DNA of 64,000 bases. It comes from Sipunculus nudus (lineage: Eukaryota > Annelida > Sipuncula > Golfingiida > Sipunculidae). Below, piece by piece: positions 23,223-36,957 of the stretch. How positions within the stretch are numbered: position 1 is the first letter of the stretch; every line of letters begins with the position of its first letter. Location: positions 47,348,456 to 47,412,455 of the forward strand of contig CM049318.1 of the NCBI GenBank assembly GCA_026874595.1, written 5' to 3'. The position numbers and the translations under genes were made by a program. Below the pieces are notes generated by a model. That model saw only the letters and a list, made by a program, of their open reading frames with translations, did no database searches and was not told where the DNA came from.

Positions 23223-24430
23223 TCGGAACAAATATGTGTCGTCAGTATACACAGTCACACCTGGGAACTGGTAAAAACTGCTTTCTTTAAATGAAATCAT
23301 TGTAATCTGTTGCACTGTTGTTGTATCATTGCTTCTCTGTCTATAGTACACTAATAACTTCCTGCATGTACCATCTGTCTGTTATTAAACATTTATTTAA
23401 CATACAGGCTATTTATTGAACATTTTTACTGTTGTTTTACAAAAATAAAGACAATGTTCATTTGTATATTATTATATAAACATGAAGTATGTTGGTTTGT
23501 ACATAATAAAAATTACTGAAGCCAGATGGTGATGGTCCAGGCCGCACAAAATGAAACCCTTTAAAAGGTTGCGCCGCCTGAAAGGGGGGGGGGCCCCGCT
23601 AGGTTCCGCTTCTGCGACGAACAAGGTATGCATATTCCCGTTTCTTTCTTTAGAAAAAAGCTTTCTTGCCCTAAAACATACATTTAATTCATCCTCCATA
23701 TCTTCCTATAACATCAGTCTGGCCCTTATACGTCTTACAATAATAATACATGTAATCAGTCAAGATCTAAAATTTGAATGCCCCCGTGTTCTGTTCCAGT
23801 TCGCAAATGTAAACATCATCACTGACCAGGTCTTCAAGGTAATCATACCGATGTATGAATTTCTTGCCACGAGCACAGAACCACAAAATAAATGTAAAAA
23901 ATTGTAAATATCTTATTGGGACAGTATCTCCCTGACTCTCTTTTTTTTTTTTTTAACTTTTAGAATGAAAACAATCTTATTTAATACATCCCCCAAACAC
24001 GATAAATATATTCCTTTAAATTAAACCCTCATATTATCACTCTAACTAAAAAAATAGACAGATAAAGATAAACAGCGCAAAATAAAATGTATTAACAATA
24101 ATCATAGTCTAAGAGAAAAGAGAAAAACCATGCCAGGTATGTTTTTTTTTCATCCGGAGAAACGCCACGCAAAATTAATGCCTGCAATATTACAGTAATA
24201 ATTTATAAAGACAAGCTTAAAATCATTTTATATTGCATGTTTCATTTCTTTATGGTTGCTATTATAAATATTTACCGAACTTTAAAGAAACTTTTGAGAA
24301 GATACACTGTACCTCAACAAAGATAACTCTCACATTAACTGAGCAAAGGTACCCACTTTACAGAACATAGAGGTGAATACATTATCTAAACATAATAAAG
24401 GAATGAAAGAAATACGGCTGTCCCAAACTG
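23223..24430. other. Unassigned sequence
   Basis: No supported gene. A G-run stands at about 23584 and a T-run at about 23941. A 118-codon frame (23551-23907) crosses the G-run and has no family motif. Confidence 0.45.
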
Positions 24431-24500
24431 CCCACTATATAATGATTTCCGCTATATAGAGGTTTCCGCTATATAGTGATGTCCGCTATACTGAGATGCC
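24431..24500 (+). repeat. Short tandem repeat, 17-bp unit, 4 copies
   Basis: Units start ccactatataatgattt, ccgctatatagaggttt, ccgctatatagtgatgt and ccgctatactgagatg. Confidence 0.8.
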
Positions 24501-26772
24501 CTCTAAGAGAGATTCAACTTTAGAATAAAATGTTTATCAGAACCATTTATGGTCCATTGTATTTGTGTTAACAGCGTAAGTTTTTGTTTTGCAGATTTAA
24601 AACCTACGTTACTTTGTACCATTTTTACGACTATTTATGTTTTCTACATAAGGGCTTGGGTACTCTCAACAGCATGGCACCTATATACTCATCAATTACA
24701 CATATTACGTATAGTCAGCGGTAAAAGTATATCAAGGGTATGTACTTCTATTATCTTCAAGTCCCAAAACAAATATAAAAAATACACATGAAATTAGCGA
24801 ATTCCCTATAGTCAGTTCAACCACGTCAGGTTTAGGGCGGCCAGTACAAAAACGCCAGTATACTTCAGCTTTGTACCAGAAAATATCTTAAATGGTAAAA
24901 CATAAGGGACCAATTTATGTATGACGCCAGATGGATATATTTCTGTGTTGATGTAAGTTTCCATAGGCAGGGCCTACCATAAAAATATGCCAAATTAATG
25001 TGATTTTCAATTAAAAAATAGATATACCAAACATGTTTCATTTGCAGTCGTGGAAAGGAACATGAACAAATTTGACAGACACATATACAGGGCGGTAATT
25101 TGGTCTCTCTTATATTCTGAGAATATAAAAGGTGCTAATGAAAGAGTAGAGGTCACATTACAAGTCGTTTTAAGTTCGGAAATGGCAATTAGATAGTGGA
25201 ACTGACTGTAATAATGAATGTTAACTACATTATTTAAAAGAGAATAGACAAATGTCAACACCAGTGTTCTCCTTTTGTTCACTACATTGATTAATTTTGA
25301 ATCAGATTAATACCCTCACTTAGTTAAATAAAATGTTTCAAATGTACTTACGTGTGCAGACCGAGGGTGAAGCATCAGACAACACGGAGAGAAAGTGATG
25401 TGATTACAGCCTGGCTAACTCTCCAACAGCAAGATCCGAACTGTTAGATTGACTGGAAATCACATCAATCACGCTGCCAAGGCCGGTCAGTTGGACGGAC
25501 ATTGCTTTTGGCTTGTGTCCGTTCAGCAAGATAGACCAAACCAATGACCCAATAAGAGACGTCACAAGTCAGCCAAGGTACCGTTGGGTCCTGTACATAA
25601 CGGGCTTTATGAGAAATCTATAAATTGTATTTATAACAGAAAGCCTTTTCGGCTGGCATTGAGTATACTTAAATCAATACTTTTGTAATTATTAAAGTGA
25701 TGATTTTTGGATAGATTTCCGGACATAAGGACAGGTCTGTCAAGGACTGTCAAAGACAGATTTCTCCTCAGAGACTTTATAGCTTATATGTGAGCTATAG
25801 CGTCCGTCCGTCTAATAACACTGGCAAATTATCTCAGGCATGGCTATACAGATACTCCCAAAATTTGAAAATAGTTATGAAATGGGTAGGCTCCAAAGCA
25901 ATATGGGTGGCTCCACCTACATTTATGGTCACTTTATACGCATTTTTGTGTGTTATGGACCCCATAAGATATTGCACGCTTTTGAACTTTGTGACCTATT
26001 TAGCAATTATGAAAATTGGTCCTTTGGTTTGGTTCGTGCCCTTTTTCATTAAATTCAGACCGAACCAATAGTTTTTTCTCTGCATAGGCTGTAGGATTTC
26101 TCACTACATTTCGCACGTATATTTATCTTGGTTAAAGCATGTCACTCAGGTAATTTAGAGGCTTATCTCCACTTTTACCATTTAAGAGGTGTTTTAGACA
26201 CTTTCCGCCACTTCAGAATTAGAAGTCTTGAAAGTTCATACAAGCCTTTTTCATAGTCATCATTATTTATATAATTAAAGTAAACAGAACGTGCATCCAT
26301 CCCACATCCCACATCCTCTCCTATCTCCATGTAAACTTGAGCAAAACAAGATGACGTATTTGTTCAGAATCATCATGGACAGCTCATGATATTGACATTT
26401 TGATGGTTTCGGCGCCTCATTTTACATTTAGCCAAAGGCCTGCACCTGGTGATGTATCAGTTGTTCTCTGTCCACTGTAGGTTATTGTTTGCTTGGACTC
26501 AGGTTGTTGGCATTCCCTCAGTACTGTAACTGTTGTATTAATTGGGTCTGATCAAATTGTTTTTTTATCGATTCATAATATCTGTTCAGGTTTGTGGACT
26601 TCTCTTGGGTATGTGCAAACATTTTTTCCTTCAATTTTATTCGTTAATATTTCAAGTCTGTTGAAAGCCCTGGTTGATTGTGCATTCCTGTCAAAAGATA
26701 CCTAGTTTTCCGGTTTGTATATTACTATCAGTTTTACATGTGATGGAAGAAAATAATTACTATTCAGTATTT
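24501..26772. other. Unassigned sequence
   Basis: No recognised gene or repeat. Overlapping frames near 25790-26071 have no motif and share bases in two frames. Confidence 0.5.
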
Positions 26773-27110
26773 GTGGAGCGTAGTGGCGTAATGGTTAAGG
26801 GCACTGGACTTGTGACCGCAAGATTGTGGGTTCCCGTCCCGTTCTGACCGCCGTCTGCGCTAAGACTCTCAGGCAATGTCTTTACCACAAGGGTGGGCTC
26901 TCTCGACCCAGAAGTGAATGGGTACTGGTCAAGGGAGAAGGGTAATATAGAACGAATAATCTTCTAGCGCCTGATATGGCAGCTTGGGGTGTATGCTCCC
27001 AAGGGAGCCGAGAAAAGCTACAAGAATGAACAGGACCGACAGATCAGAAAGGCAAAGTGTAAAGTCGGATGAGACAGACATCGTCCGTGATATCAGACTA
27101 TAAACCCCCA
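26773..27110 (+). mobile_element. tRNA-derived SINE (second family), 3' end uncertain
   Basis: The tRNA-like head has a box A (agtggcgtaatggttaagg) and, about 40 bases on, a box B (gtgggttcccgtcccg). The body continues without coding potential to about 27110. No A tail or target duplication could be fixed, so it is probably an older or truncated insertion. Its body differs from that of the SINE at 17013. Confidence 0.7.
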
Positions 27111-27622
27111 CTTTTACCTTTTATCTGTTAGTATAAACAAGAAAATGTGTAGAGATGACAAAATCCTAAAAATGTACACACCATTCATTAGTCCTGTATC
27201 TGTTTCCAGGGCTGTACTTTATCATCCTTTATTGTAGTAGGATCACTCTGTTTTCTTGAAACCACCTGGATGGCTCCATCCTGAATACTTTTGTTAATTA
27301 TGCTTAACCTCATTGTTAATTCCTTAACTCATTTTATATGTTACGATCTTAAGAATATATCTGGAGTATGTGTAAATAGATGTTTCTGAGAATGGAGGTT
27401 CACGATACTGAAAAATAAATGTCATTCCTAGAGTATAAGTCCGATATTTTTATAACAGTTGTTGAGCTATAGGCTTCAGAAAGAACAATAGCAAATTGTT
27501 TTCATATATGTATCCGCTTTTTTCGACAGATACAAATACAAATATAAACCACAATGTCAACTCCATTACAAGCCTTTATTTTCTAAAATATTCATTGATA
27601 ATGCATATGAAAACGGTAATTC
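27111..27622. other. Unassigned sequence
   Basis: Nothing recognised. Confidence 0.45.
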
Positions 27623-27818
27623 CATCCAAACTACACAACAAAAGGCTGATATATAATTTTGAAGAGAATAACATCTAAAATACACAACAATAGGCTGATA
27701 TATAATTTTTAAAGGGAATAACATCTAAACTACACAACAATAGGCTGATATATAATTTTGAAGAGAATAACATCTAAACTACACAACAATAGGCTGATAT
27801 ATAATTTTGATAAAAAAT
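27623..27818 (+). repeat. Minisatellite, 49-50 bp unit, 4 copies
   Basis: Units start catctaaactacacaacaat and contain aggctgatatataattttga, at 27623, 27672, 27722 and 27771. Nearly identical units suggest recent growth. Confidence 0.92.
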
Positions 27819-28116
27819 AAGTACTTGTTGACTTAAGACCACTATGGTTATTTATTAGCTAGCGTGCAAGAGTCAAAAGAGTACAGGACAAATTTATCTT
27901 AGCCTGCGTAATGCTACCTGTTTTGATTAAATATGTCCACAGGCTAACACAAGACCACCTGCAGGTAGAATTTTGTCCTTTGCATGAATTTATGTTCCAA
28001 CAGCTTGTTATATATTTTTAACTAAAAACAAATGCACAAAACATTCAGCATTAGCCAAATACAGAACTGTTTTCATTCAGAGGTATTGATTCTTAAATAA
28101 AATGAAATAGAAATAG

Positions 28117-28604
28117 AGATTCACAACTTGAGATGAACTTTCGAATACAAAAATTGAGATTACCTTTTGAATTCAAAACTTGAGATGACCTATCGAATTA
28201 AAAAAATTCAGATGACCTTTCGAAGTCACAACTAGAGTTGACCTTTCAAATTCACAACTTGAGTATGACATTTCAAACTCACAACTTGAGTATGACCTTT
28301 TGAATTCAAAAACTTGAGTATGCCCTTTCAAATTCACAACTTGAGTATGACCTTTCGAAATCACAATTTGAGTTGACCTTTCGAATTCACAACTACAGTA
28401 TGACGTTTTGAATTCACAACTTGAGTATGACTTTTCGAATTCACAACTTGAGTATAAACTTTCGAATTCACAACTTAATTGAGTCTGACCTTTCGAAATT
28501 ACAATTTGAGATGACCTTTCGAATTCACAACTTGAGTATGACCTTTCGAAATCACAATTTGAGATGACCTTTTGAAATCACAACATGAGTATGACCTTTC
28601 AAAT
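28117..28604 (+). repeat. Degenerate minisatellite, about 28-30 bp unit, about 17 copies
   Basis: Units alternate between tcacaacttgagtatgacc and tttcgaattcacaac. Many contain the palindrome ttcgaa or gaattc. Divergence between units is higher than in the neighbouring arrays. Confidence 0.88.
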
Positions 28605-28743
28605 TTTCGTTTAAAAAATGTACCACTGTGTCAAGGACAAAACTACTCATACCATCTAGCCATCGGCTGTCTGTTAAAATAAACCACGGAGACCATAATC
28701 TTGCATTAACTCAAGATCTAGGCTCTCTATAATATTTCGGATG

Positions 28744-29003
28744 TTGGCTTACTGGTTGCAATATCTCAGATTTAGGCTTACTGGTTGTAATATCTCAGAT
28801 TTAGGCTTACTGGTTGTAATATCTCAGATTTAGGCTTACTGGTTGTAATATCTCAGATTTAGGCTTACCGGTTGTAATATCTCAGATTTAGGCTTACTGG
28901 TTGTAATATCTCAGATTTAGGCTTACTGGTTATAATATTTGAGATCTTGGCTTACTTGTTATAATATTCCATGTCTAGACTACTTCGTTATAATAACTCA
29001 GAT
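28744..29003 (+). repeat. Minisatellite, 29-bp unit, about 9 copies
   Basis: Units read ggcttactggttgtaata followed by tctcagattta. The central five are identical or nearly so; the last two are diverged. Confidence 0.92.
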
Positions 29004-30697
29004 CCTCATTCACTGCAATTATTCAAATTATTATTTCGGGTAAGTGGTGGTTAGTGGGGGAATGGGTATGCGACTTTACACAGTATATTTTGCCATTTAC
29101 CAAAATTAAACATATTCTAACACATCTTTCATGAAAACATCATCCATGGGAGAAGTGAACATGAATTATTAATTATTAAAATTAATTAACATACTTTGAC
29201 TTAAGCTCTTAATTTGGTGATAAAATAACGTAATTTCAGAATTCTCTTAATCATCTTAACAGCAGAATCCAATTAGATGCTTGATAATAACCCAAGTGGC
29301 AATTCATCAGCAGTGACCAGACGGAGGCAGAGCTTAGCGGGCCGTCCTTCATGACCAAATGATTTTCTCAGAATCCACTTTTCTTTTTTATAAGAAATCT
29401 AACGGGGACTTAAAAGTTATTGTGTTGGAAGTGTGGTTAATAATTCTATTACGTGTTGCTCAAAAATCATTATTAACCTTCATTAACTTTCTAAACTGAT
29501 ACAATTAACACAGTCGCATCTATAGATCATTCAGCCTAATAGACCCGGGTTCCGAGTTAGCCACACAAATGCGACTGGTTTGAACAAAAGGACGGCTAAC
29601 TAAGTAGTAAGCGAGTTTTGTGGCCCGACTCGGTTTGCAAAATGTCGGCTGGCTTAAACTGACCTGAAAGGCTATTCATTTGACGATGTTACAAAGTATC
29701 AATTTTATCTAAACAAGTTATCTATATTGAGTGTGATATATTGCATCCATTTTACATTTAACTAGTTTGTAATTAAATATCGAGTACAGTTTATCCTGGT
29801 GGTTTCATACTTCAACAATCACACCATCACAATCATTTCCTTTAAGCAAAAAGAAACAACGGGGAAAAACCTGTACATTTGATTCGGGCATTTTTAATTT
29901 TAAAAGATGTATCTTTTAGATAATTTTTTTCTCAAGCCAGACTGAGCTGCACAAAATCGGCTAACTTTGGCTTAATGAAATATCGGCGGCTCCTGATAAA
30001 ACTCGGCTGGCTCGGCTTATTCTTAACTCGGCTGGGGGCGGCGCAAAATGGTGGCGGCGCCGGACTCTACAGCCTAACTGTGATTTCAGTCATTTATTAT
30101 AAGTGGAAATGTAACTTGTTGACCGAAAATAACAGTGCTGTCTGTTCAGTTGGACTTCAACGAACCAATAAGTCAGATGTTCTTTTACATTCAGCAGTTA
30201 TTGGTAGAAGAAAACAAATAGTTCAATAATATCTGTTATCTCGGGACACCAGTTATTGACAAAGAAGCCGGTATAAAAATATTGACTAGAGGCAAAAAAC
30301 TGGAATCGAGCATAGGAAATTAATCATGTTGGTATTTGTTTGAAAGGAAATGTGTAAAATTCATTCAAATACCCGCGTCAGTGCACTAATATTTGTAAAC
30401 GTTCACCGTACCAGCGGCCCACCTTAAGGCACAATATGAAAGCTGATGAAGAAGCGCGGTTTCGATGTATGATGCGCGAATTTTCTGCCTGTGCTACCAG
30501 TCTGTGGTCTTTTTATACCTCCAACAGGTGGCGGGAGGTATTATATAAGACTTCAACCCCGGTTTGTTTGTCAGCAAATTTACGAAAAAAAGTTCTACAC
30601 ATTGTTTTGCAATTTTGTGGATAGTTAGAAAACATACAAGGAACGATCCATGAATTTTTTTTTTCAGGGAACTGGATCACATTATATATATATATAT
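29004..30697. other. Unassigned sequence
   Basis: No gene supported. A loose cluster of cggctaac/cggctggc words occurs at about 29560-29660 and 29940-30040; its meaning is unclear. Confidence 0.45.
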
Positions 30698-30815
30698 TGT
30701 TACGGGGTGACATAAAAGCGGACCGAACTTTACGCCGGACTTGTGCGCCACCGACCTGGGTTCGACTCCCGGATCGGCCCAGGATTTTTCCGCTCAACAA
30801 TTTGCCTTCGTAACA
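30698..30815 (+). mobile_element. Short TGTTACG-ended element with tRNA-like module, copy 2
   Basis: It has the same tgttacggggtgacataaaa start and ccttcgtaaca end as 19585-19740. It lacks about 40 internal bases, including the possible box A, but keeps box B (gggttcgactcccgg). It is inserted in a TA repeat, so the flanking atat on both sides fits a target duplication but is uninformative. Confidence 0.7.
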
Positions 30816-31960
30816 ATATATATTTCTATCTATATATATTATTCTAAAGCTACCTTTCCGTTGTCACATACGGCTATATTTGTTTGGTAGACGTAGAGGC
30901 AGAGCCACTGTTAGAGAGGTACAACCGATGAATGAATCTGGTGAAGCCTGATACACGTTTCTCCCTGTGCTTTATACGAAACGTACACATATATCAAAAC
31001 AATCTGCTGAATGAGTACGAAAGCATCCAGTACATGTAGCTCATGTTTGGTGTTCATGTGTCATTTGGTTTAAACGTTTTTATTTTACTTCCTGCGCTAA
31101 TATGAGTTCTCTCCATTTTTTAGCAGTGAGCTCAAAAGATATTTTATCATAGCTTCTTTTACTCACAAAGTAATCCCACGTTGGGTGAATTATTATTCAT
31201 TTTATTTTTACATTGCAAGATGCAACAATAATGTAACACTGACATTATACTAAATATTATCTGCCACATTAAATCAACATATGCCTAAAGTTATCAGAGA
31301 TCAGCCTTATAAAAAATAATGACAGTCTTGAGAATTGGAACCGCATTGGCGGAGGTCTGCGTTCCCTAAGCACATTCTAGTTTATTGGATATGATCCTAA
31401 TAGAACCATGGTAATTGTTTTGGTTCAACGCGCCCACCCTGGCATTAAAAGACATTATATGTTTTGGTGCATGCATGGCTCGAAACGTGCATATTTCACA
31501 TGTACATCCCAATAGATTCATATGCTTCGGCCATTGAAGCACAAGTTTCAACAAAAGCACCGCAAACGTGCATAATACACCCGTCTTATGTCTTGTGACC
31601 TCTGACCTCATTAAATGTGTGTGAATTTTGCCGAAAATTAAATCAAGCCCATAAACTGTTTTCGTTGATATTTATAATGAGTTTCATGAATATCCATCAG
31701 ACTTCGGGTAAGTCATCACGGCGCGACCGAAGTCCCTTGACCTCTGAACTAATTAAATATGCATGTTTTTTTTCTATGCATGTTTAAAGCCTCCAGTTCC
31801 CGTTAACATTACACCTACACCTAGGTGCAGACTTGTAGATATGTTTATGGGTGTTTTTACGACAAAAACATATTTTCAAAGACATATTTTGAACTGAACT
31901 TATATACATAGATTTAAATTATAAAGGTCCAGATAAAAAGAGCTTGATATTCTTGCACTG
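30816..31960. other. Unassigned sequence
   Basis: Nothing recognised on either strand. Confidence 0.5.
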
Positions 31961-32593
31961 GACACGCTGACCTCCTGGAGTATTACTAAGTATGACACGC
32001 TGACCTCCTGGAGTATTACTAAGTATGACACGCTGACCTCCTGGAGTATTACTAAGTATGACACGCTAACCTCCTGGAGTATTACTAAGTATGACACGCT
32101 TACCTCCTGGAGTATTACTAAGTATGACACGCTAACCTCCTGGAGTATTACTAAGTATGACACGCTAACCTCCTGGAGTATTACTAAGTATGACACGCTA
32201 ACCTCCTGGAGTATTACTAAGTATGACACGCTGACCTCCTGGAGTATTACTAAGTATGACACGCTAACCTCCTGGAGTATTACTAAGTATGACACGCTAA
32301 CCTCCTGGAGTATTACTAAGTATGACACGCTAACCTCCTGGAGTATTACTAAGTATGACACGCTAACCTCCTGGAGTATTACTAAGTATGACACGCTAAC
32401 CTCCTGGAGTATTACTAAGTATGACACGCTAACCTCCTGGAGTATTACTAAGTATGACACGCTAACCTCCTGGAGTATTACTAAGTATGACACGCTAACC
32501 TCCTGGAGTATTACTAAGTATGACACGCTAACCTCCTGGAGTATCACTAAGTATGACACGCTTTACCTCCTGGAGTATTACTAAGTATGACAT
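31961..32593 (+). repeat. Very homogeneous 33-bp minisatellite, about 19 copies
   Basis: The unit is gacacgctaacctcctgg followed by agtattactaagtat. Most units are identical. The main variable base is in gct(a/g/t)acc, with g in the first three units. Because 33 is divisible by three, the minus strand stays open for more than 200 codons, repeating SYLVILQEVSV. That is a consequence of unit length. No start context or flanking coding sequence supports a gene. Confidence 0.95.
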
Positions 32594-35500
32594 GAAACTT
32601 TTGCGCGCATTCAGTTTCAGCGAATCAAGGATATCTCGCGAAAATTACATGCTCGCAAAAATTCCGGTTCTACAGTATTAAATACATAGGAAGTTATAGA
32701 TTTTCATCACAACAACCCCTATCCTGGGATCGAGATCTGCAGATTTTCTAAGCCTGGATGGTGTATAAAAAACTGCTCTCACAATGAAAATTGCAGCACA
32801 TCTACCTTATAAGCCCGGTGCCATATATAATATGTAGATTTGGGAATTTAAAGGTTATATAGATTTTGAAACTCTGTGATTCTAAGGATGATGTAAATAC
32901 GTAATCTTTAATATATTTTGCCATATGATTGACTCTCAAAAGGTACAGGGGACCGTATATAATTTGCATTAATAATTCTATAATTGGCATAAGAATGAAC
33001 AGTCTGGATATAACGTTTTGATCAAGAAAAATGGAATGAAGAACTGTTTTAATGTAAATTAAATATCACGCACTTGTTGACCCCTCTGAAATTGATCTTA
33101 CTCTTATCACTCTTATTAGTTATTATCTTTAGAAGTGCTTCCATGCGATATATAGCAAATTGAAAATCACGAGGAAAATATGTAAATCATATTTATCAAT
33201 TTATAGTGTGTACAGGATAGCCAATTTTGCTATATGTTTAGCTGTTTTTCAATTGTTTTCTCGGTCCAGTAGCACGCACTCTTGATGTAGCCTGATGTAA
33301 AATATATCACACAAATTGATCTGGAACAAAGTCATATCTAACACATACAGCGTAATACAGGAAAAGAATAAAAAATACCTTTATACACATATAGACATGT
33401 AGCCTGTACATAAAAGACCATAGAATTAAAATTGAAAAGTACCTATTTAATCTGAAGTAAATAAGAGCACTTTTGAAAATAATCAGTTACGTCTTTTGAC
33501 AAAAAATTACAGACAGGTTCGCAAATAAAATAGCGATACCTTTATAATCTGTTTAATAAATAACGTAATGGATCGTTTCTGTCCACGCTCATAGTTGCGA
33601 TTAAATTTTTAGAGTTTTTAATTATAAGGTTTAAAATCAGTGCCTAAACCTGATATTCAATAATCAAAGATTAGAATTTAGTATTTAAAATATAAACCGG
33701 TAAAACCTGACTGAGAAGGATGAGTAGTCCTTATTTTGAATTGATTTTTTTGCCTAATAATTGAACCTGCTATCGCTATAGTCAAAGTAGAGTAGATTTC
33801 TTACACCGAAGAGTTAGGTGCTCTCAACTGTATGTAATATTACAGCAATTTTAAATGGTATTAAGATGAAGTAACCGTGTCTTTTATTTTGCTTAAATAA
33901 CATTACTGTGGATTTCATAGAATATAAGAATGATAGTGATCATGGAACCACTTTCAAACAATGCAAATTCGTTTTTGAAGTTGGTTTAACGGTATAGATA
34001 CAGGAGGTGATAACACAGGTATAACGGAGATTTCTTCACTTCAGCATAGATAATCCAAACCTCCCTAAATTGACAATGAAAGTCAGCATGCAAAGTTTTA
34101 AGTAAATAAAAAATATGTGAACCATCACTGTTAATTTCATTTTGTTGTCAATGAAAAAGGGAGAAAGAGACACAGAAACATTCTAAAACGAACATTGAAA
34201 ATCTAGTTCACTTTGACAACGTCAGTTTGGAGAATTAATTAGAAATTTCTTAATTTATTATTAATAATACATAAAAATATTAAAAAAACTTAGGGCTTAT
34301 TCATGACCTTTAATCCAGTGGAAACCATATATATTGGAATATTTTCCATGGTAGATACTCAAGCAAACCGTTTAATTTCATCAGGGAACATAATACCTAG
34401 AACTTCTTATTTTCCAATATTTTGACAAAGCAGGGTACATTAATGTTAATCACAACATCGATTTTCAAAAACTAGAATGCTAACGGGTTTAAATAATACC
34501 ACTTTCAGCTTGTTCTGCTTCCGGTTGGGATGGTCCTAATTCTACCGACCTTTGCCGCTGCAATATGGTGTGCCAAAAGAGTGGTCCGCGTGACTTGCCG
34601 CCGTTTATTTTTGGCCATTTTAATTAAACTGGATGGACAAACAGCGCCACTGAACGGTTGAATTAACATAAAGCCCTGCGGCAGTGGTCTACAGTCGACA
34701 GTCATGTATTTATGTCGCAGCACTTTGAATTAGTATATCTGTCCATGGACATGTGGTCACAACTGATACCGACGGTGAAGCACCCAGCTCGGCGTGCTGG
34801 CCAAAATCTCAGCTTGAGACGCAAGGGCTCGACTCATGCTATACGAGTGTAAAGTCAATATTAGTATACCCAGGATAATGTGCTGTCAAATATAGAATGT
34901 ACTCCCTACATATAAATAACCACTTATCAGATCAGTTGTGGACATTTTAGTGAATAAATCTGGCTTTATTCCATGACCCTTCCTTTGATATTACGGCTAG
35001 ACAGTGTTATACAGGACAAGATCGATGTCAGGTGTACTTAAATATGGAGCGAGTTGGGGTTTTGTTTCCGGATAGAGTTACAGCTTCTTGTACCACACTG
35101 ATTCACATGTCCAAGGAAGTCTAGGTCAAGTTATGACTTAATAGCCGGAAGTCTAGGTCATGTTATGGCTTACCGGAAGTCAACAGGCGATGAATTTAGG
35201 AACAATTTAGAGAAAAGATTTCCTTTATTTTCAATGTAATTTTAATCGCACTCTATCGCCTCTTTCGATTTTGTATTTTGATATCGCTATTATTTACCAG
35301 AAATGGACATAAAAATTTAGCAGACACAGTAACTTTTATCAAAAGTCTTGATCAATGATACTGTCACAAAACACATTTGATTATACCATTTTTTAATGTA
35401 CCCATCATCTCGTTCATAAAAGAATGTATCCTTGTTTGGATGTGAGTGTGATGGCTTTGTCGCTAGGGCTGTATCAGTATAGCAATATATCGATACGAAT

Positions 35501-35614
35501 CGATACGCAACGTCGATACGGTTACTTTGCACGTGCATGTTGTATTGGTCGTATGGAGGAAAAATATGACTGCTAACAATTATGGATACAAATTTAAGTT
35601 AAACTATAAACTAA
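32594..35614. other. Unassigned sequence
   Basis: No gene, RNA or transposon recognised. A short direct duplication around ggaagtctaggtca is at about 35113-35170. Confidence 0.5.
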
Positions 35615-35615
35615 A

Positions 35616-35641
<26 letters not shown>
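35615..35641. repeat. (TA)n microsatellite
   Basis: A pure TA run directly before the palindrome described next. Confidence 0.9.
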
Positions 35642-35646
<5 letters not shown>

Positions 35647-35649
35647 GAG

Positions 35650-35775
35650 TATTTGTCTTGTTCTGGTCTTTACAGCAAAATAACAAATATAACTATAAAC
35701 TCAAATATTATATATATATTTTTTTTACCGAGTTATATTTGTTATTTTGCTGTAAAGACCAGAACAAGACAAATA
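35650..35775. repeat. Perfect 45-bp inverted repeat with 36-bp spacer
   Basis: The left arm 35650-35694 (starting tatttgtcttgttctgg) is exactly reverse-complementary to 35731-35775 (ending ccagaacaagacaaata). The spacer repeats, in direct orientation, the sequence just left of the first arm (aactataaact, a TA tract, then ttaccgagt). The local order is therefore A-B-A'-B inverted. Confidence 0.93.
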
Positions 35776-36037
35776 TACGTCATATGATCGAGTGGATAAG
35801 AAATGTATATACGCGTGTCAGGGCTCCGATGACAAGCCGGCGCGTGTGAGCGATACATTCAGAGTATTAATGATATAAGCATTGTATGCTGAGAAAATGT
35901 TATATGGACAATCTACCGGAGTACGGACAGAAGCCCCGACCAACTCTAGGACAACACTTCAGTTCATGAAAATGAGGATCGTCTAGCCCACCTTGAATAT
36001 CAATATTTTCTTTATATCCTTTTCCAATACATAATAC

Positions 36038-36039
<2 letters not shown>

Positions 36040-36102
<63 letters not shown>
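36040..36102. repeat. (TA)n microsatellite
   Basis: A long pure TA run. Confidence 0.95.
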
Positions 36103-36105
<3 letters not shown>

Positions 36106-36181
36106 CAGAACCTAATATCAACAGATCACGTATGCGTGATGAACATAAATTTTGTCAAGAAGATAAAAAAAAATCAGATTC

Positions 36182-36957
36182 TGTAACACGAGGCAGCGTG
36201 AAATGTCTAGGGGAATGAATAAAGTGGTTCTTTGTTAACAAATAACTATAATTTATTCTCAAAACAACCGTAACATTACAATAAACTAAATCAATACAAT
36301 TACACAGTACAACAGCAAATCAATACAATCACACAGTAAAATAAACAAAGTGCACAGTACCTGGATACCACTGTCACAGCGATAAGTCCTTTAAAATGTA
36401 TAAGCCGGATGAAAAGTTCACACAAATTCCCTCGGAGAATAACAGTCCAATGTAAAGCTCTTGTAACAATCCAGAAAGTAAACTTGAGACAGGCAACACT
36501 AAATTGTAAAGTGTTAGTAATAGTAGAATCCCTGAAATTACTGGATATTCGGATAGGTCCCACAAACTGACATACACGCTTCTGTGTCCGCTGGAATATA
36601 TTCTCACCCCTCTCTCTCGGCTCTAAAACAAAGCCTCTTTATATAACTTTTCACCTCAAGCCGAGAATTTTCCAACCTCGAACCATTTAAAGAATCTAAC
36701 ACGGTATACACGTTCGAAGAACATACTAGACAAACGAATGCCGTGTCTCAACATATTAGGGTTCACAAGTAAGCTCGCCCCGGCTCGGCCAGGCGAGAAA
36801 GCCCCAAGCTAGCATGACAACGAGAGTTCAACCAGTAAGGATTAAACTGAGAGTGCAACACCCGGCCAGGCGAGGCAGCCACACGCGAGTTGCGCCCGTG
36901 TCACACAACAAAAAAGACATCTGTAAGACTTGTGCACACAATAAAAAAGGCACCCGT

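Noticed and set aside
23551-23907. A 118-codon plus-strand frame
   Set aside because: It crosses a G-run, overlaps a minus-strand frame, and carries no motif.
31900-32559. A 219-codon minus-strand gene
   Set aside because: It is the reading frame of the 33-bp satellite; no non-repeat domain or signal supports it.
34741-34850. A tRNA-like box B (gggctcgactc)
   Set aside because: No matching box A at the right distance and no cloverleaf.
36040-36102. Ile-Tyr repeat proteins over the TA runs
   Set aside because: These frames are translations of TA microsatellites.
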